DNA from: Chelydra serpentina
Taxonomy: Eukaryota; Chordata; Testudines; Chelydridae
Assembly (NCBI GenBank): GCA_037349315.1
Contig: JBAIAC010000008.1
Span: forward strand, 39,840,001-39,904,000
Length of the DNA stretch: 64,000 nt
Direction of reading: 5' to 3'
Of this stretch, positions 12,262-21,180 are shown one piece after another. The position numbers and the translations under genes are program-made. Position 1 is the first letter of the stretch. Every line of letters begins with the position of its first letter. The notes below the pieces were generated by a model. The model saw only the letters and a list, made by a program, of their open reading frames with translations, did no database searches and was not told the DNA's origin.

Positions 12262-13545
12262 ATGGAGCCCTCCGCGATTATCGCTGCTGTTCTGTCCGTT
12301 GTCAACACCTTGTGCCTTATCGTCCACCTTTTCCAGAGGCAGATGCAGAGAAATCGGGCGAGAAGGCAACGGAAGCTCCGGGAGGACATGAACTCTGAGA
12401 GGGGCACAGACCTCTCGCAAAGCACGGGACCCCGGCCCGTAGAAATCATGGTGGCAATGGGGCACGTTGATCCTGTGGAACAGCGATTCTGGGCAAGGGA
12501 AACAAGCACTGATTGGTGGCACCGCATAGTGCTGCAGGTCCGGGATGAATCCCAGTGGCTGCGAAACTTTTGGATGCCTAAGGGCACTTTCCTGGAACTT
12601 TGTGAGTTGCTGTCCCCTGCCCTGAAGTGCCAGGACACCCGGATGCGAGCAGCCCTGACTATCCAGAAGCGAGTGGCCATAGCCCTGTGGAAGCTTGCAA
12701 CTCCTGACAGCTACCGGTCAGTCGCAAATCAATTTGGAGTGGGCAAGTCTACCGTGGGGGTTGCTGTGATGCAGGTAGCCCATGCAATCGTTGACCTGCT
12801 GCTCTCAAAGGTAGTGACCCTTGGAGACGTGCAGGTGATCAGAGATGGCTTTTCCGCTATGGGATTCCCAAACTGCAGCGGGGCTATTGATGGGACACAC
12901 ATCCCTATCCTCGGACCGGACCACCAGGGCAGCCAGTACATTAACCGAAAGGGCTATTTTTCTATGGTGCTGCAAGCACTAGTGGACCACAAAGGACGTT
13001 TTAGCAACATCAATGTCAGATGGCCGGGCAAGGTTCATGATGCTCGTGTTTTCAAAAACTCTGGTCTGTTTAGAAGGCTGCAAGAGGGTGTTTATTTCCC
13101 GGACAGCAAAATAATTGTTGGGGATGTGGAGATGCCTATAGTGATCCTCGGGGACCCGGCCTACCCGCTAATGCCCTGGCTCATGAAGCCATACACGGGA
13201 GCCCTGGACACTGAAAAGGAGCTCTTCAACTACCGGCTGAGCAAGTGCAGAATGGTGGTGGAGTGTGCCTTTGGCCGTCTGAAAGGTCGTTGGAGAAGCT
13301 TACTTACTCGCTCCGATCTCAGCCAAACAAATATCCCCATTGTGATTGCAGCGTGCTGTGTGCTCCACAATCTCTGTGAGAGGAAGGGGGAGACGTTTAT
13401 GGCGGGGTGGGAGGTTGAGGCAAATCGCCTGGCTGCTGATTACGCACAGCCGGACACCAGGGCGATTAGAAGATCACAGCGGGATGCGCTGCGCATCCGG
13501 GAAGCTTTGAAAGCTAGCTTCCAGAGCGAGTGGGGTAACCAGTGA
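12262..13545 (+). CDS. PIF/Harbinger DDE transposase, apparently intact (427 aa)
   Basis: This is a DDE superfamily (HARBI1-like) transposase, which cuts and rejoins element ends in the nucleus with help from the Myb partner protein. Visible parts: a hydrophobic N-terminal stretch at about residues 6-24, a basic segment at 28-40, a helix-turn-helix region around SYRSVANQFGVGKSTVG (150-166), and the catalytic triad at D210 (in AIDGTHI), D260 (in GKVHDARVF) and E334 (in MVVECAFG). The start is the first ATG, at GAGCATGGAG. The length suits the family. No stop or frameshift is present. An AATAAA lies 120 bp downstream. Copy 2 encodes nearly the same protein with one nonsense codon. Unusual: the membrane-like N-terminus is not typical of a nuclear enzyme. 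Confidence 0.93.
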   Translation: MEPSAIIAAVLSVVNTLCLIVHLFQRQMQRNRARRQRKLREDMNSERGTDLSQSTGPRPVEIMVAMGHVDPVEQRFWARETSTDWWHRIVLQVRDESQWLRNFWMPKGTFLELCELLSPALKCQDTRMRAALTIQKRVAIALWKLATPDSYRSVANQFGVGKSTVGVAVMQVAHAIVDLLLSKVVTLGDVQVIRDGFSAMGFPNCSGAIDGTHIPILGPDHQGSQYINRKGYFSMVLQALVDHKGRFSNINVRWPGKVHDARVFKNSGLFRRLQEGVYFPDSKIIVGDVEMPIVILGDPAYPLMPWLMKPYTGALDTEKELFNYRLSKCRMVVECAFGRLKGRWRSLLTRSDLSQTNIPIVIAACCVLHNLCERKGETFMAGWEVEANRLAADYAQPDTRAIRRSQRDALRIREALKASFQSEWGNQ

Positions 13546-13666
13546 CTGTGACGCTTGCTTAAACAGAAGCTGAACCTGCCCCCGTTTCTTTACCCAGTTT
13601 CGGTTGCCTATCCTCTCCAATTACCTACCCCCTTCCCCCCCCCTTCACTCAACGCTTTAAAAGTAT

Positions 13667-13672
13667 AATAAA
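13667..13672 (+). terminator. Poly(A) signal of the transposase gene
   Basis: AATAAA lies about 120 bp after the transposase stop codon and is the first such hexamer downstream. Confidence 0.6.
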
Positions 13673-14231
13673 GGAAACATTGTTTATTAAAACCGTCTCT
13701 ATTAATGATTTCTCGGTTAAGGGTTTAACCTGGGACGCATACCGCGGTTGGGGAGCGGGTGGAGTGTTGGAAAGTACGCTTCCAAACTCGGGGAATGACA
13801 TGCTCCTGCTCGCAGAGCAGTCCGAAGTGCTGGACTGATTGTTTCAAGGGAGCCATCAACCCCTCCTATTCGCAACTGTGTGTGGTGGGGCCTTTGTGAC
13901 TTTTTGGCCATGGATTGCGGCCACAGATCCCCTGCTGCATGGATCTGTCATGCAGGGTATCCCCGACCGCTAAAGATCTGCTGCCACCCTCCCCCACCAG
14001 AAAGTCACAGACCCCCCCGCCCCCCAGAGAACAAGACAACCCCCTCCCAGAATGACAAGTGTGCCCAGTGCATGCAATGTGAGAGTGACTGTATGTTGAT
14101 CCTTTCCCCCTATCTGTACCCTTGTTCAGGCTCCTGTCGTCGCTAATAACAAACCCCCTTACCCACTCCCCCAAAACCAAACCGTCCTGTGAAAGAAAGT
14201 CAGGGAAAAAGCACTGTGCAAAACAAACATT

Positions 14232-14237
14232 TTTATT
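14232..14237 (-). terminator. Poly(A) signal of the Myb gene
   Basis: AATAAA on the minus strand lies about 80 bp after the stop of the Myb exon 2 frame. It faces the transposase signal at 13667 across about 560 bp, so the two genes converge. Confidence 0.6.
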
Positions 14238-14315
14238 AAGGGGAGCATATTTTTTAGATGATACCTGGGCAGGGAAGTGTTGTGGGGTGCGGTTGGAGGG
14301 AGGGAAAGGACCCAT

Positions 14316-16623
14316 CTAAAGTTTTGGAAATGAGAGCCTTCTGCTACTGGAGCAGTCTGCAGGGGTGGAGTGATTATTTCCACGGCCCCTGCCTCCCCTT
14401 GTTCTAGTGACTTTGGGTGAGTGGAGGATTGGACTTTGTGGCGGGGGAGGGCGGTTGGAAATAACATATAGAGGTGCTCTTTCCTCCTGTCTCCTGTCCT
14501 GGAGAACGTCCACCAGGTGCCGGAGCATGTCAGTTTGCTCCGTCATTAGTCCCAGCAGTGTTTGAGTTGCCTGCTGGTCTTCCTGCCGCCACCTGTCCTC
14601 GCGAGCTTCAGCCCTCTGCTCCTGTTCGCTGACTGCTCGCTCGGACCTTGAGACGTCCTCTCTCCGCTGTGCCGCCTCCTTTCGGGAACAGACCATCAAT
14701 TCTGAGAACATGTCGTCCCGGGTTCTCTTTTTGCACCGCCTGATCAGCACAAGCCTCTGGGAGGGTGATCCACGGGTAGGGCGGGAGACACTCGCAGCTG
14801 TGGGATGAGAGAAAGGGAGTGAATTCCTCAGATACTTTTTCCAGAACAATGCCTATACTCTTTCCCTGTGAATAAGACCAAGCACAGTACCTATCACATG
14901 TCCACTTACTACAAGGTCGAATATTATGTCTTTATCCTGAGTGTCTGGGGTCCCGGTGTACAGATCCCAGAAGCCTTGCTGAACACTGGAAATCTGCTCT
15001 CCGGAGACCATGGTAAGCTGATGAGTTTGAACTGCCGAGAGCTTACTTAACAGCAGTGCTCTACTCCCATGTTTCAATCACTGTTCCTGGCGGCGGCCAG
15101 TTCCTGCTGCTGCCCAAACCGCTCATCTACAGCGGCTCGCCAATCCTTTACACCCCCCTCCGCGTGGCCGCTCCCAGGAACTGAAAGTGCCCGCGAACCG
15201 CTCTGTTTGAATGGCTCGCCTACCCTTTCCCCCCCTCCGCGTGGCCGCTCCCGGCAACTGAAAGTGCCCGCGAACTGCTCCGTTTGAACGGCTCGCCTAC
15301 CCTTTCCCCCCCTCCCCGTGGCCGCTCCCGGGTACTGAAAGTGCCCGCGAACCGCTCTGTTTGAACGGATCGCCTACACTTTCCCCCCCTCCGCGTTGCC
15401 GCTGCCGGGGACTGAAAGTGCCCGCGAACTGCTCTGTCTGAACGGCTCGCGTACCCTTTCGCCCCCGCCCCCCCGCGTGGCCGGTCCCGGCAACTCTCCC
15501 TGCCCGCGCACCACAAAGTTCGAATGGTTAGCCTCCCAACTCCCTCCCCCCCCGCGTGGATGGAAACCGCCGGGTGTCTTTCTTTAAAGGGAAAATGAAG
15601 ACTTCACTATACTAAAGAAACCACTCATTCAAACCAGGGCACCATGACTGATATCACTCTGATGAGGATCACGGAGACAGAGAAAGAGTGCATGCTGCGT
15701 CAATGCCAGCAAACCCCGGGGCCATATGCAGCCATGCTATGCAAGGCAATGATACCAGAGTACCTGCAGCTTGCATGGCGCGGGAAAGTATCCTACCATG
15801 GAGGAGACAATAAGGCCACTCTCCCTGGGAACCTGATACAAAAGCTTTCACTGTACCTCCAGGAGAGCTTCGCGGAGATCTCCGATGGGGATTTCTCCTC
15901 TATCCCTATACATATTGACAGACTTTTCGAGTAGCTGTACTGGAAAACGACTCAAAGCTGAAGCGCCTAAGGCCAATTAAGCAATACAAACACAGTGCTT
16001 ATACACCATGCCTATTGTATTCCAAAGAAATGTTTAAAACACTGACCTGCTGATCCTTCGCCTGGTTCCTGGTCAGGGATGCTGCCTTGGGAGGGTTCGT
16101 AGGGGATCTCAGTCAGGGTGATGAATAGATCCTGGCTGTCGGGGAAATCAGCATTGAAAGCGCTGTCGACTGCCTCGTCCTCCTCCTCTCCTTCCTCATC
16201 TTCACCGTCCGCGAAAACCTCCGACGACATGGCCGTAGATAAGACCCCGTCGTCGGAGTCCACGGACACTGGTGGGGTAGTGGTGGCAGCACCACCGAGC
16301 ATAGCATGCAGTGCCTCGTAAAAACGGCAAGTGTGTGGCTGCGATCCGGAGCGTCCGTTGGACTCCTTGGTCTTCTGGTACGCCTGTCGCAGCTCCTTGA
16401 TTTTCACGCGGCACTGCGTTGCATCCCGGCTGTATCCTCTCTCCGTCATAGCCTGGGATATTTTCTCATAAACTTTTGCATTCCGTCTTTTAGATCGGAG
16501 CTCGGATAGGACGGATTCATCTCCGCACACAGCGATCAGATCCAAAACTTCCCAATCAGTCCATGCTGGAGCCCTCTTTCTATTCTGGGATTGCATGGGA
16601 ACCTCTGTTGGAGAGCTCTGCAT
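14316..16623 (-). CDS. Harbinger Myb/SANT DNA-binding protein, two exons (about 352 aa)
   Basis: This is the second standard Harbinger protein; Myb-like partners bind element DNA and carry the transposase to the nucleus. Exon 1 (16623-16047) starts at the ATG of MQSSPTEV and has a Myb/SANT domain at roughly residues 16-105, with the KRAPAWTDWEVLDLI and QCRVKIKELRQAY motifs, then an acidic stretch near 150-165. The donor is GCAG|GTCAGT at 16046. Exon 2 (14797-14316) follows the acceptor CTCATCCCACAG and encodes a charged, probably coiled-coil region (EQEQRAEAREDRW) and a Gly/Arg-Pro tail. The phase fits: exon 1 ends with one base of a codon and exon 2 supplies two. The joined length is 1059 nt including the stop. 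Splicing is inferred. A longer frame extends upstream to 16704, and the inner ATG is the better start. The intron holds an antisense third frame. Confidence 0.82.
15110..15580. repeat. 77-bp GC-rich tandem array inside Harbinger copy 1
   Basis: The unit, on the plus strand, runs from a C-rich CCGCGTGGCCGCTCCCGG block through ACTGAAAGTGCCCGCGAAC and GTTTGAACGGCTCGCC to CCTTTCC. Four good 77-bp copies lie between about 15163 and 15470, with degraded units on each side. The array is CpG-rich, lies within the Myb intron and ends about 60 bp before the third frame. Copy 2 carries the same array with about one unit fewer. Confidence 0.85.
15644..15934 (+). CDS. Third Harbinger reading frame, unknown function (96 aa)
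   Basis: I do not recognise a family. The 96-residue product starts at GGCACCATGACTG, a reasonable Kozak context. Its core is PGPYAAMLCKAMIP at about residues 25-38, then a single W45, KVS, LP at about 60-61, and a helical, acidic C-terminus ending HIDRLFE. It has no signal peptide or membrane segment. It lies on the transposase strand, antisense inside the Myb intron, just after the GC-rich array. Copy 2 has the same frame open with three amino-acid changes, and the divergent Harbinger at 57291-57593 encodes a gap-free homologue. A CAG at 15635-15637 precedes the ATG in frame and could be a splice acceptor, so this may be a terminal exon instead of a one-exon gene. Confidence 0.7.
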   Translation: MTDITLMRITETEKECMLRQCQQTPGPYAAMLCKAMIPEYLQLAWRGKVSYHGGDNKATLPGNLIQKLSLYLQESFAEISDGDFSSIPIHIDRLFE

Positions 16624-17016
16624 CGTTGCCAGTGCTGCTGAGCTCGCCACGATGTCCAAACAGGAAATGAGATTCAAACTGGCCAGACAGGAAAAGGAAT
16701 TCAAATTTTCCCGGGGCTTTCCCTGAGTGGCAGGTCAGAGCATCCGAGTACGGATTTCTGTCCTGAGCGTCCACTGAGTGGTGCGCTGTGGGATAGCTCC
16801 CGGAGCTATTAGCGTCGAATTCCGTCCACAGTACCACGAATTCGACATGGCCATGTCGAATTTAGCACTACTCCCCTCGTCGGGGAGGAGTACAGAAATC
16901 GAATTAAAGAGCCATTTATGTCGAAATAAATTGCTTCCTAATGTGGACGGGTGCAGGGTAAAATCGAGTTAACGCTGCTAAATTCGACATAAAGTCCTAG
17001 TGTAGACCAGGCCTAA

Positions 17017-17839
17017 GTCTCTAGGCATCTGTAAACTGTGTCTTGATTTTTTCCCCCCCAAAGGCTTATAACTTGGTTAAATTTGGGCTGATTTCCACAG
17101 GGTTGGCAAAAGGCATATTCCTGACACAAGAGTCACCCACTGCCAAATTTCAAGTCCCAGATCCAAAGCATGGGGATGCTAAAGCTTTTCAAATAAAAGG
17201 TCATCAGAATTTAAAGCTAGCAAAACCAATGTATTTTTTCCTACTCTAGGTCTTGGAAATGGCTGAACTGTTTTGGCTGAAATTTTTGGGGAAAAAAATC
17301 AGCCCGAGACAGACACCCAGCATGGACAACTTCAGCCTAAACATCAATCTGTAAGCAACTGAAAAATGGGTTTTATAATGGGAAGTGTCAAGGGACATAA
17401 ATAGGTGGTGCTACCAGCCCCACCTATGTTAAAATGTTACAAGAATAGTATGCATACTGTAACTATGGAGAAAAGTCTTCATTTTGCTGTTCTTTACAGT
17501 CAAATTAAAAAGAAATATTGTCTGTAGCTCTAAATAGATCAAAACCACACATTTCCATTTATTTTCTTCTGCAAAAATCCATGTGCTAGCGGTGAGAAAA
17601 TATTCTGATTATTTTTTTAATTTGTGTTTGGGAATGGGGATTAAGTAATACTGTGTGATAACACAGGTCACAAATTCATAGACACAGGTTGTATTAAGTG
17701 CAGTTTTGAGTTTTGCACATGTATAGTATAATTGCTTTTTCTTTGATATATCTTTCTAAATTTGCCACAAGATGGCAGTATTTCAGAAGATTATTTCCAC
17801 CTTGTCTTTGGTTTTCAAAATTTCAGGTGTACAGAATTG
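17017..17839. other. Intronic sequence, possibly an old unclassified repeat
   Basis: No gene is seen. The part at 17060-17400, with CTTATAACTTGGTTAAATTT and related phrases, reads like an ancient dispersed repeat. I cannot name it and see no second copy in the window. Confidence 0.4.
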
Positions 17840-18162
17840 GCCATAGCCAGGGCTGCATTACCCAATAGGCAGACTAAGCACGTGCTTAGGGCACCAGCAA
17901 AGCAGGGGGCACCAAAAAAAATGAGGTGGTTTTTTTTTGAAAAAATTTGATATTTGATATTTTTTTTAAAAGCATCGAAGTACTCATCATGGGAGAAATC
18001 AGAACTTTGTTAGACTTCCTTATACTCCACTACACGCTCTTCCCCCGTTTTTCTGTTCTCTTTTTATTACTTATCCCCACCTAAACCAGGGGCGCGTCCT
18101 ACTAACGTCAATCGAAATAATGCGAGTATATTCTTCTGAGTTATATGTACTTGATTAGTTTC

Positions 18163-18241
18163 TTTCTATCTATCTATCTATCTATAAAGAAAAAAACTAA
18201 TCAAGTGTGTATATATATGTATATGTGTGTGTGTGTGTGTG

Positions 18242-18280
<39 letters not shown>
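18163..18280. repeat. TATC and TG/CA microsatellites
   Basis: A (TATC)n run is followed by AT-rich spacer, then (TG)n directly abutting (CA)n. The TG and CA blocks are mutually complementary and could fold into a hairpin. The array lies within the hAT element. Confidence 0.9.
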
Positions 18281-18281
<1 letters not shown>

Positions 18282-18478
18282 TAGTGCTGCGCACTCTCTC
18301 AATCTTGTTGGCCGCAGTGCTGTTGATTGTTGTCCAGTGGCAGTAAGGTTTTTCTCAACAGTCCAGTTACTTTATACGTTTTTCTCTGCCTCAGCACGCT
18401 GATTGGCAGTTCTTAAAACATATTTGGGCAATGATCGTGGGTTGAAATCTTTCTAATACTCGCTGGGAGGCACATGCA

Positions 18479-19445
18479 GTGGCAAGAAGTGCAATTCTGG
18501 AGTCCTACTCAAAGATTGTGGATGCATTAGAAAGTATAGCCGAAGACCAATCACAAAAGGGAGAAACTATACGAGAGGCAGAAAACATTGCAAAGAAGAT
18601 GCAAGAACTAGAGTTTGTATTGATGTTGACCATGTGGAATGAAATTTTACAACACTTTTACCACACAAGTCAAGCTCTCCAAGAAAAAGAATTGGATTTG
18701 AAAACGTGCAGACCTCTGTCAGTCATTAGCAAACCACTTACACACTTTGAGGAATGATTTCGAAAGATCTGAAGACACATCAAAAGATATCTTGCCTGAT
18801 ACTAACTACATAGAAGCCTAGTCCCGCAAGCGAAACAGGAAAAAACAAGCAAATGATAGCAGTGCAACAGAAACAGCATTGAATCCTAGAGACAAATTTC
18901 GCGTATCTACTTACTACGCTATAATTGATACACTTGAAGCTCATATGAAGAGGAGAGGTGAAGTGTATAAAAGTATCAAATAGATTTTCTTTTTTAAACG
19001 ATATGGACTTATCTGACGAACAATATTCACAAGGTTCCCAAAAGCTAGTTGACTCAAACCCTGTTGACTTGAACATGAATCTCCGGGGAAGAAGTATGGC
19101 AGTTCCACTGTTATATGCGCACAAAGTTTAATGAAACAGGAAAAATGAAATTCAGTCACATTGATCTTCATGACACAATATTGAAAGACAGAATACAATG
19201 TGTATTTCCAAATGTAGAAATCGCACTACGTATTTTTCTAACATTGATGATTACTAACTGTTCCGCAGAACACTCTTTCTCAGCTGAAAAAAATAAAAAA
19301 CCCTCGGAGAACAACAGTGTGTCAGGACAGACTTAATTCACTTTCCCTATTGTGTATGGAAGCGGACATGCTTTGTTGAGTCAGCTTCGATGAACTTATC
19401 CAGAGTTCTGCAATCAGAAAATCTAGAAAGAAGCTATTTTAATTT
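18479..19445 (+). pseudogene. hAT transposase remnant (ZMYM1-like type)
   Basis: Two blocks survive. The upstream one (18479-18757) is a charged helical segment (SYSKIVDALESIAEDQ). The downstream one (about 19115-19440) contains the hAT C-terminal dimerisation signature, here IFLTLMITNCSAEHSFSAEK, followed after frameshifts by SFDELIQSS and a basic tail. Family members have a long catalytic region between these blocks. It is largely missing here, with stops and frame changes around 18757 and 18990. The gene is dead. Confidence 0.75.
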
Positions 19446-19629
19446 CAGCATACATGTAAGTTTTGTGTCATTTTGAAAAAAAATGCATTTTACTGTATTG
19501 TTTTTATTTTGAATCCCGTATGGGGGGGTGGGGGGGGCACCATAATCTTTTCAGTGCTTAGGGCCTCTAAAGGTCTTAATCCGGCCCTGGCCATAGCATA
19601 TGCATATACCATATAATTTTGTGTGTATG

Positions 19630-19652
19630 CGAGAGAGAGAGAGAGAGAGAGA
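19630..19652. repeat. (GA)n microsatellite
   Basis: An uninterrupted GA dinucleotide run. Confidence 0.9.
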
Positions 19653-20103
19653 TCGCTAACATTTTAAAATTCAGAAATCTTATTACTTTTGTGGAATTAG
19701 TTTTTTGTGCTATGATTTATGCCTTTGGATACCTGCAGCTTCTGCATTTTTTGGGGAGATGTATTGATGTGCTCCTACTATGCAGCCAATTACAAGCAAA
19801 TCAAAATGTCCAAAAAGAATTGTTGATATAAACTTAGGATATGATCCCTCAAAGCCTTACTTTGTAATTTGGTGAAAATGTTGGCAGACATTGGTAACTG
19901 GACATGATGCATGAGGTAGGAATGCCTCAAAGTTTTCAGAAACAGAATGATGTTAGAACAGATTGTGAAGGCTTTGAAATGGGATTGATAGTTTTAAAAT
20001 TAATTCTAAATTAGAGTATTTGTTTAAACAAATCTATTTAATTTCTTTATAAAAGTGTATTTTAGTAAAGGAGTTTAGTTTATTAAACTTATTATGCTGA
20101 AAT

Positions 20104-20150
20104 AAATTTGTTAGTCTCTAAGGTGCTACAAGTTTTTCTTTCTTATTTTC
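20104..20150. repeat. Fragment of a turtle/crocodile short repeat
   Basis: TTTGTTAGTCTCTAAGGTGC followed by TACAAGTTTTTCTTTC matches part of a short element that I recall as common in turtle and crocodilian DNA. Another piece with GTGTTAGTCTGGAT lies at 38290-38335. Both are truncated. Confidence 0.5.
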
Positions 20151-20624
20151 GTTTAGTTTATTAAAGAGTTTTTAAAATGTAGCAGCTGAAAGCTTCTTTT
20201 ACATTTATTTTTTAAATAGAAGATGTTATGCAGTGAAACTAGCTCTATTTGTACTAACTCGTCTATGCAAAATAAAATGAGTAATGTAACTTGGATTAAA
20301 AAAAATGAAGAAAGATGTTAAACTATGCTTTCTAAAGATGTGTTTTCCTCTCTTGATATTTTTGGACTAAAAGACAAGGTATAAAGAGTAGTAATATTTT
20401 TTTTAAAGTAAATTGCTCATTTACTAGGTATCAAGTTTTATTGCAAAACTTTATATAATAAGAATTAAACTTCAAGATGGTTAATCTTCTTTCCAGGAAA
20501 TTTGTTCCTCCCTTATCTTGACTCTGCCTCTTGCAGAATAAATAAACTGAAGCCCAGAATAGCTGGAATTCAGCTTTGTTCAGCTGTGAAGCAGTGGTTA
20601 CTATAGTTTATTATATATATAACA

Positions 20625-21180
20625 TTTACAGTGTGGGCACTGTACAGAGAATCATGATGACAGTCCATTTTCTCAGGATCTTAAAATCCAAGTAGACAAT
20701 GTACAACTGACGCAGGTGGGTGGGATGTGACAAAAACACTGTGACTGACTGTGAAGTTTATTGCATATCTTGTTAATTCTTGGATTTTTGTTTGGGGGTG
20801 TGGGAGTAAAGACTTTCAATCACCAAGCTTAGTAATTCTGAGTAGAACTATGAACTCATAAAGAACTGTTTTAAGGTGGAGAGTAAGGGAGCATGGCAGA
20901 CCAGGTAATAAGGAGATTTTCCATATGTGAGAGCAAGACTAAGGAGAGGTACGCGGCTTGTGCAGAGTAAAGGGGACATGTATAACGAAAAGATACCTTT
21001 GGGCCAGTTTGTATAAATTCTTGAAAGAAAGGACAGAGGAGCTTAACTTTGCTGTGGAAAGTGAGCGGAAGCCAATGAAGGGGATTGAAGAGGTGGTTGG
21101 ATGAGTTTTACAGCTGCATTTTGAAGAGATGGTGACCTCTTCAAAAATGTACAGGGCGGATGGCCAGACTTTGCTGCATA
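20625..21180 (+). repeat. L2-like ancient LINE remnant
   Basis: GTGGGCACTGTACAGAGAAT, then a TTAAAATCCAAGTAGACAAT block, and further on AAGCCAATGAAGGGGATTGA resemble conserved words of L2-type 3' regions in amniotes. Divergence is high and boundaries are unclear. Confidence 0.4.

Larger units (their letters stand above)
11884..17013 (+). mobile_element. Complete PIF/Harbinger transposon, copy 1
   Basis: The 5130-bp element begins GGGTATGTCTACACTA and ends with the complement of GGCCTGGTCTACACTAGG. A 3-bp TAA duplication flanks it (11881-11883 and 17014-17016), as expected for PIF/Harbinger. In order it carries a transposase (+), a convergent two-exon Myb/SANT gene (-), a 77-bp GC-rich tandem array and a small third frame (+) inside the Myb intron. 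Poly(A) signals for the two main genes meet near 13.7-14.2 kb. Copy 2 at 25111-30165 is inverted and slightly shorter. All three genes look intact, so this may be the best-preserved autonomous copy in the window. Confidence 0.93.
17848..19589 (+). mobile_element. hAT transposon, internally deleted
   Basis: The termini CAGGGCTGCATTACCC and TTAATCCGGCCCTG lie between perfect 8-bp duplications, GCCATAGC (17840-17847 and 19590-19597). The 1742-bp element is too short for a complete hAT, and only two parts of the transposase remain. Subterminal repeats are visible: GCACGTGCTTAGGGCACC near the left end is echoed by CAGTGCTTAGGGCCTC near the right. The element carries two microsatellites. Confidence 0.9.

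Noticed and set aside
13717..14467. Several 60-150-codon frames between the transposase and Myb exon 2
   Set aside because: They lie in the convergent 3' untranslated regions of the two Harbinger genes, overlap each other on both strands, and have no counterpart at the same place in the third element.
15110..15580. Regular repeats considered as a CRISPR array
   Set aside because: Units are contiguous 77-bp tandem copies without unique spacers, in a vertebrate transposon.
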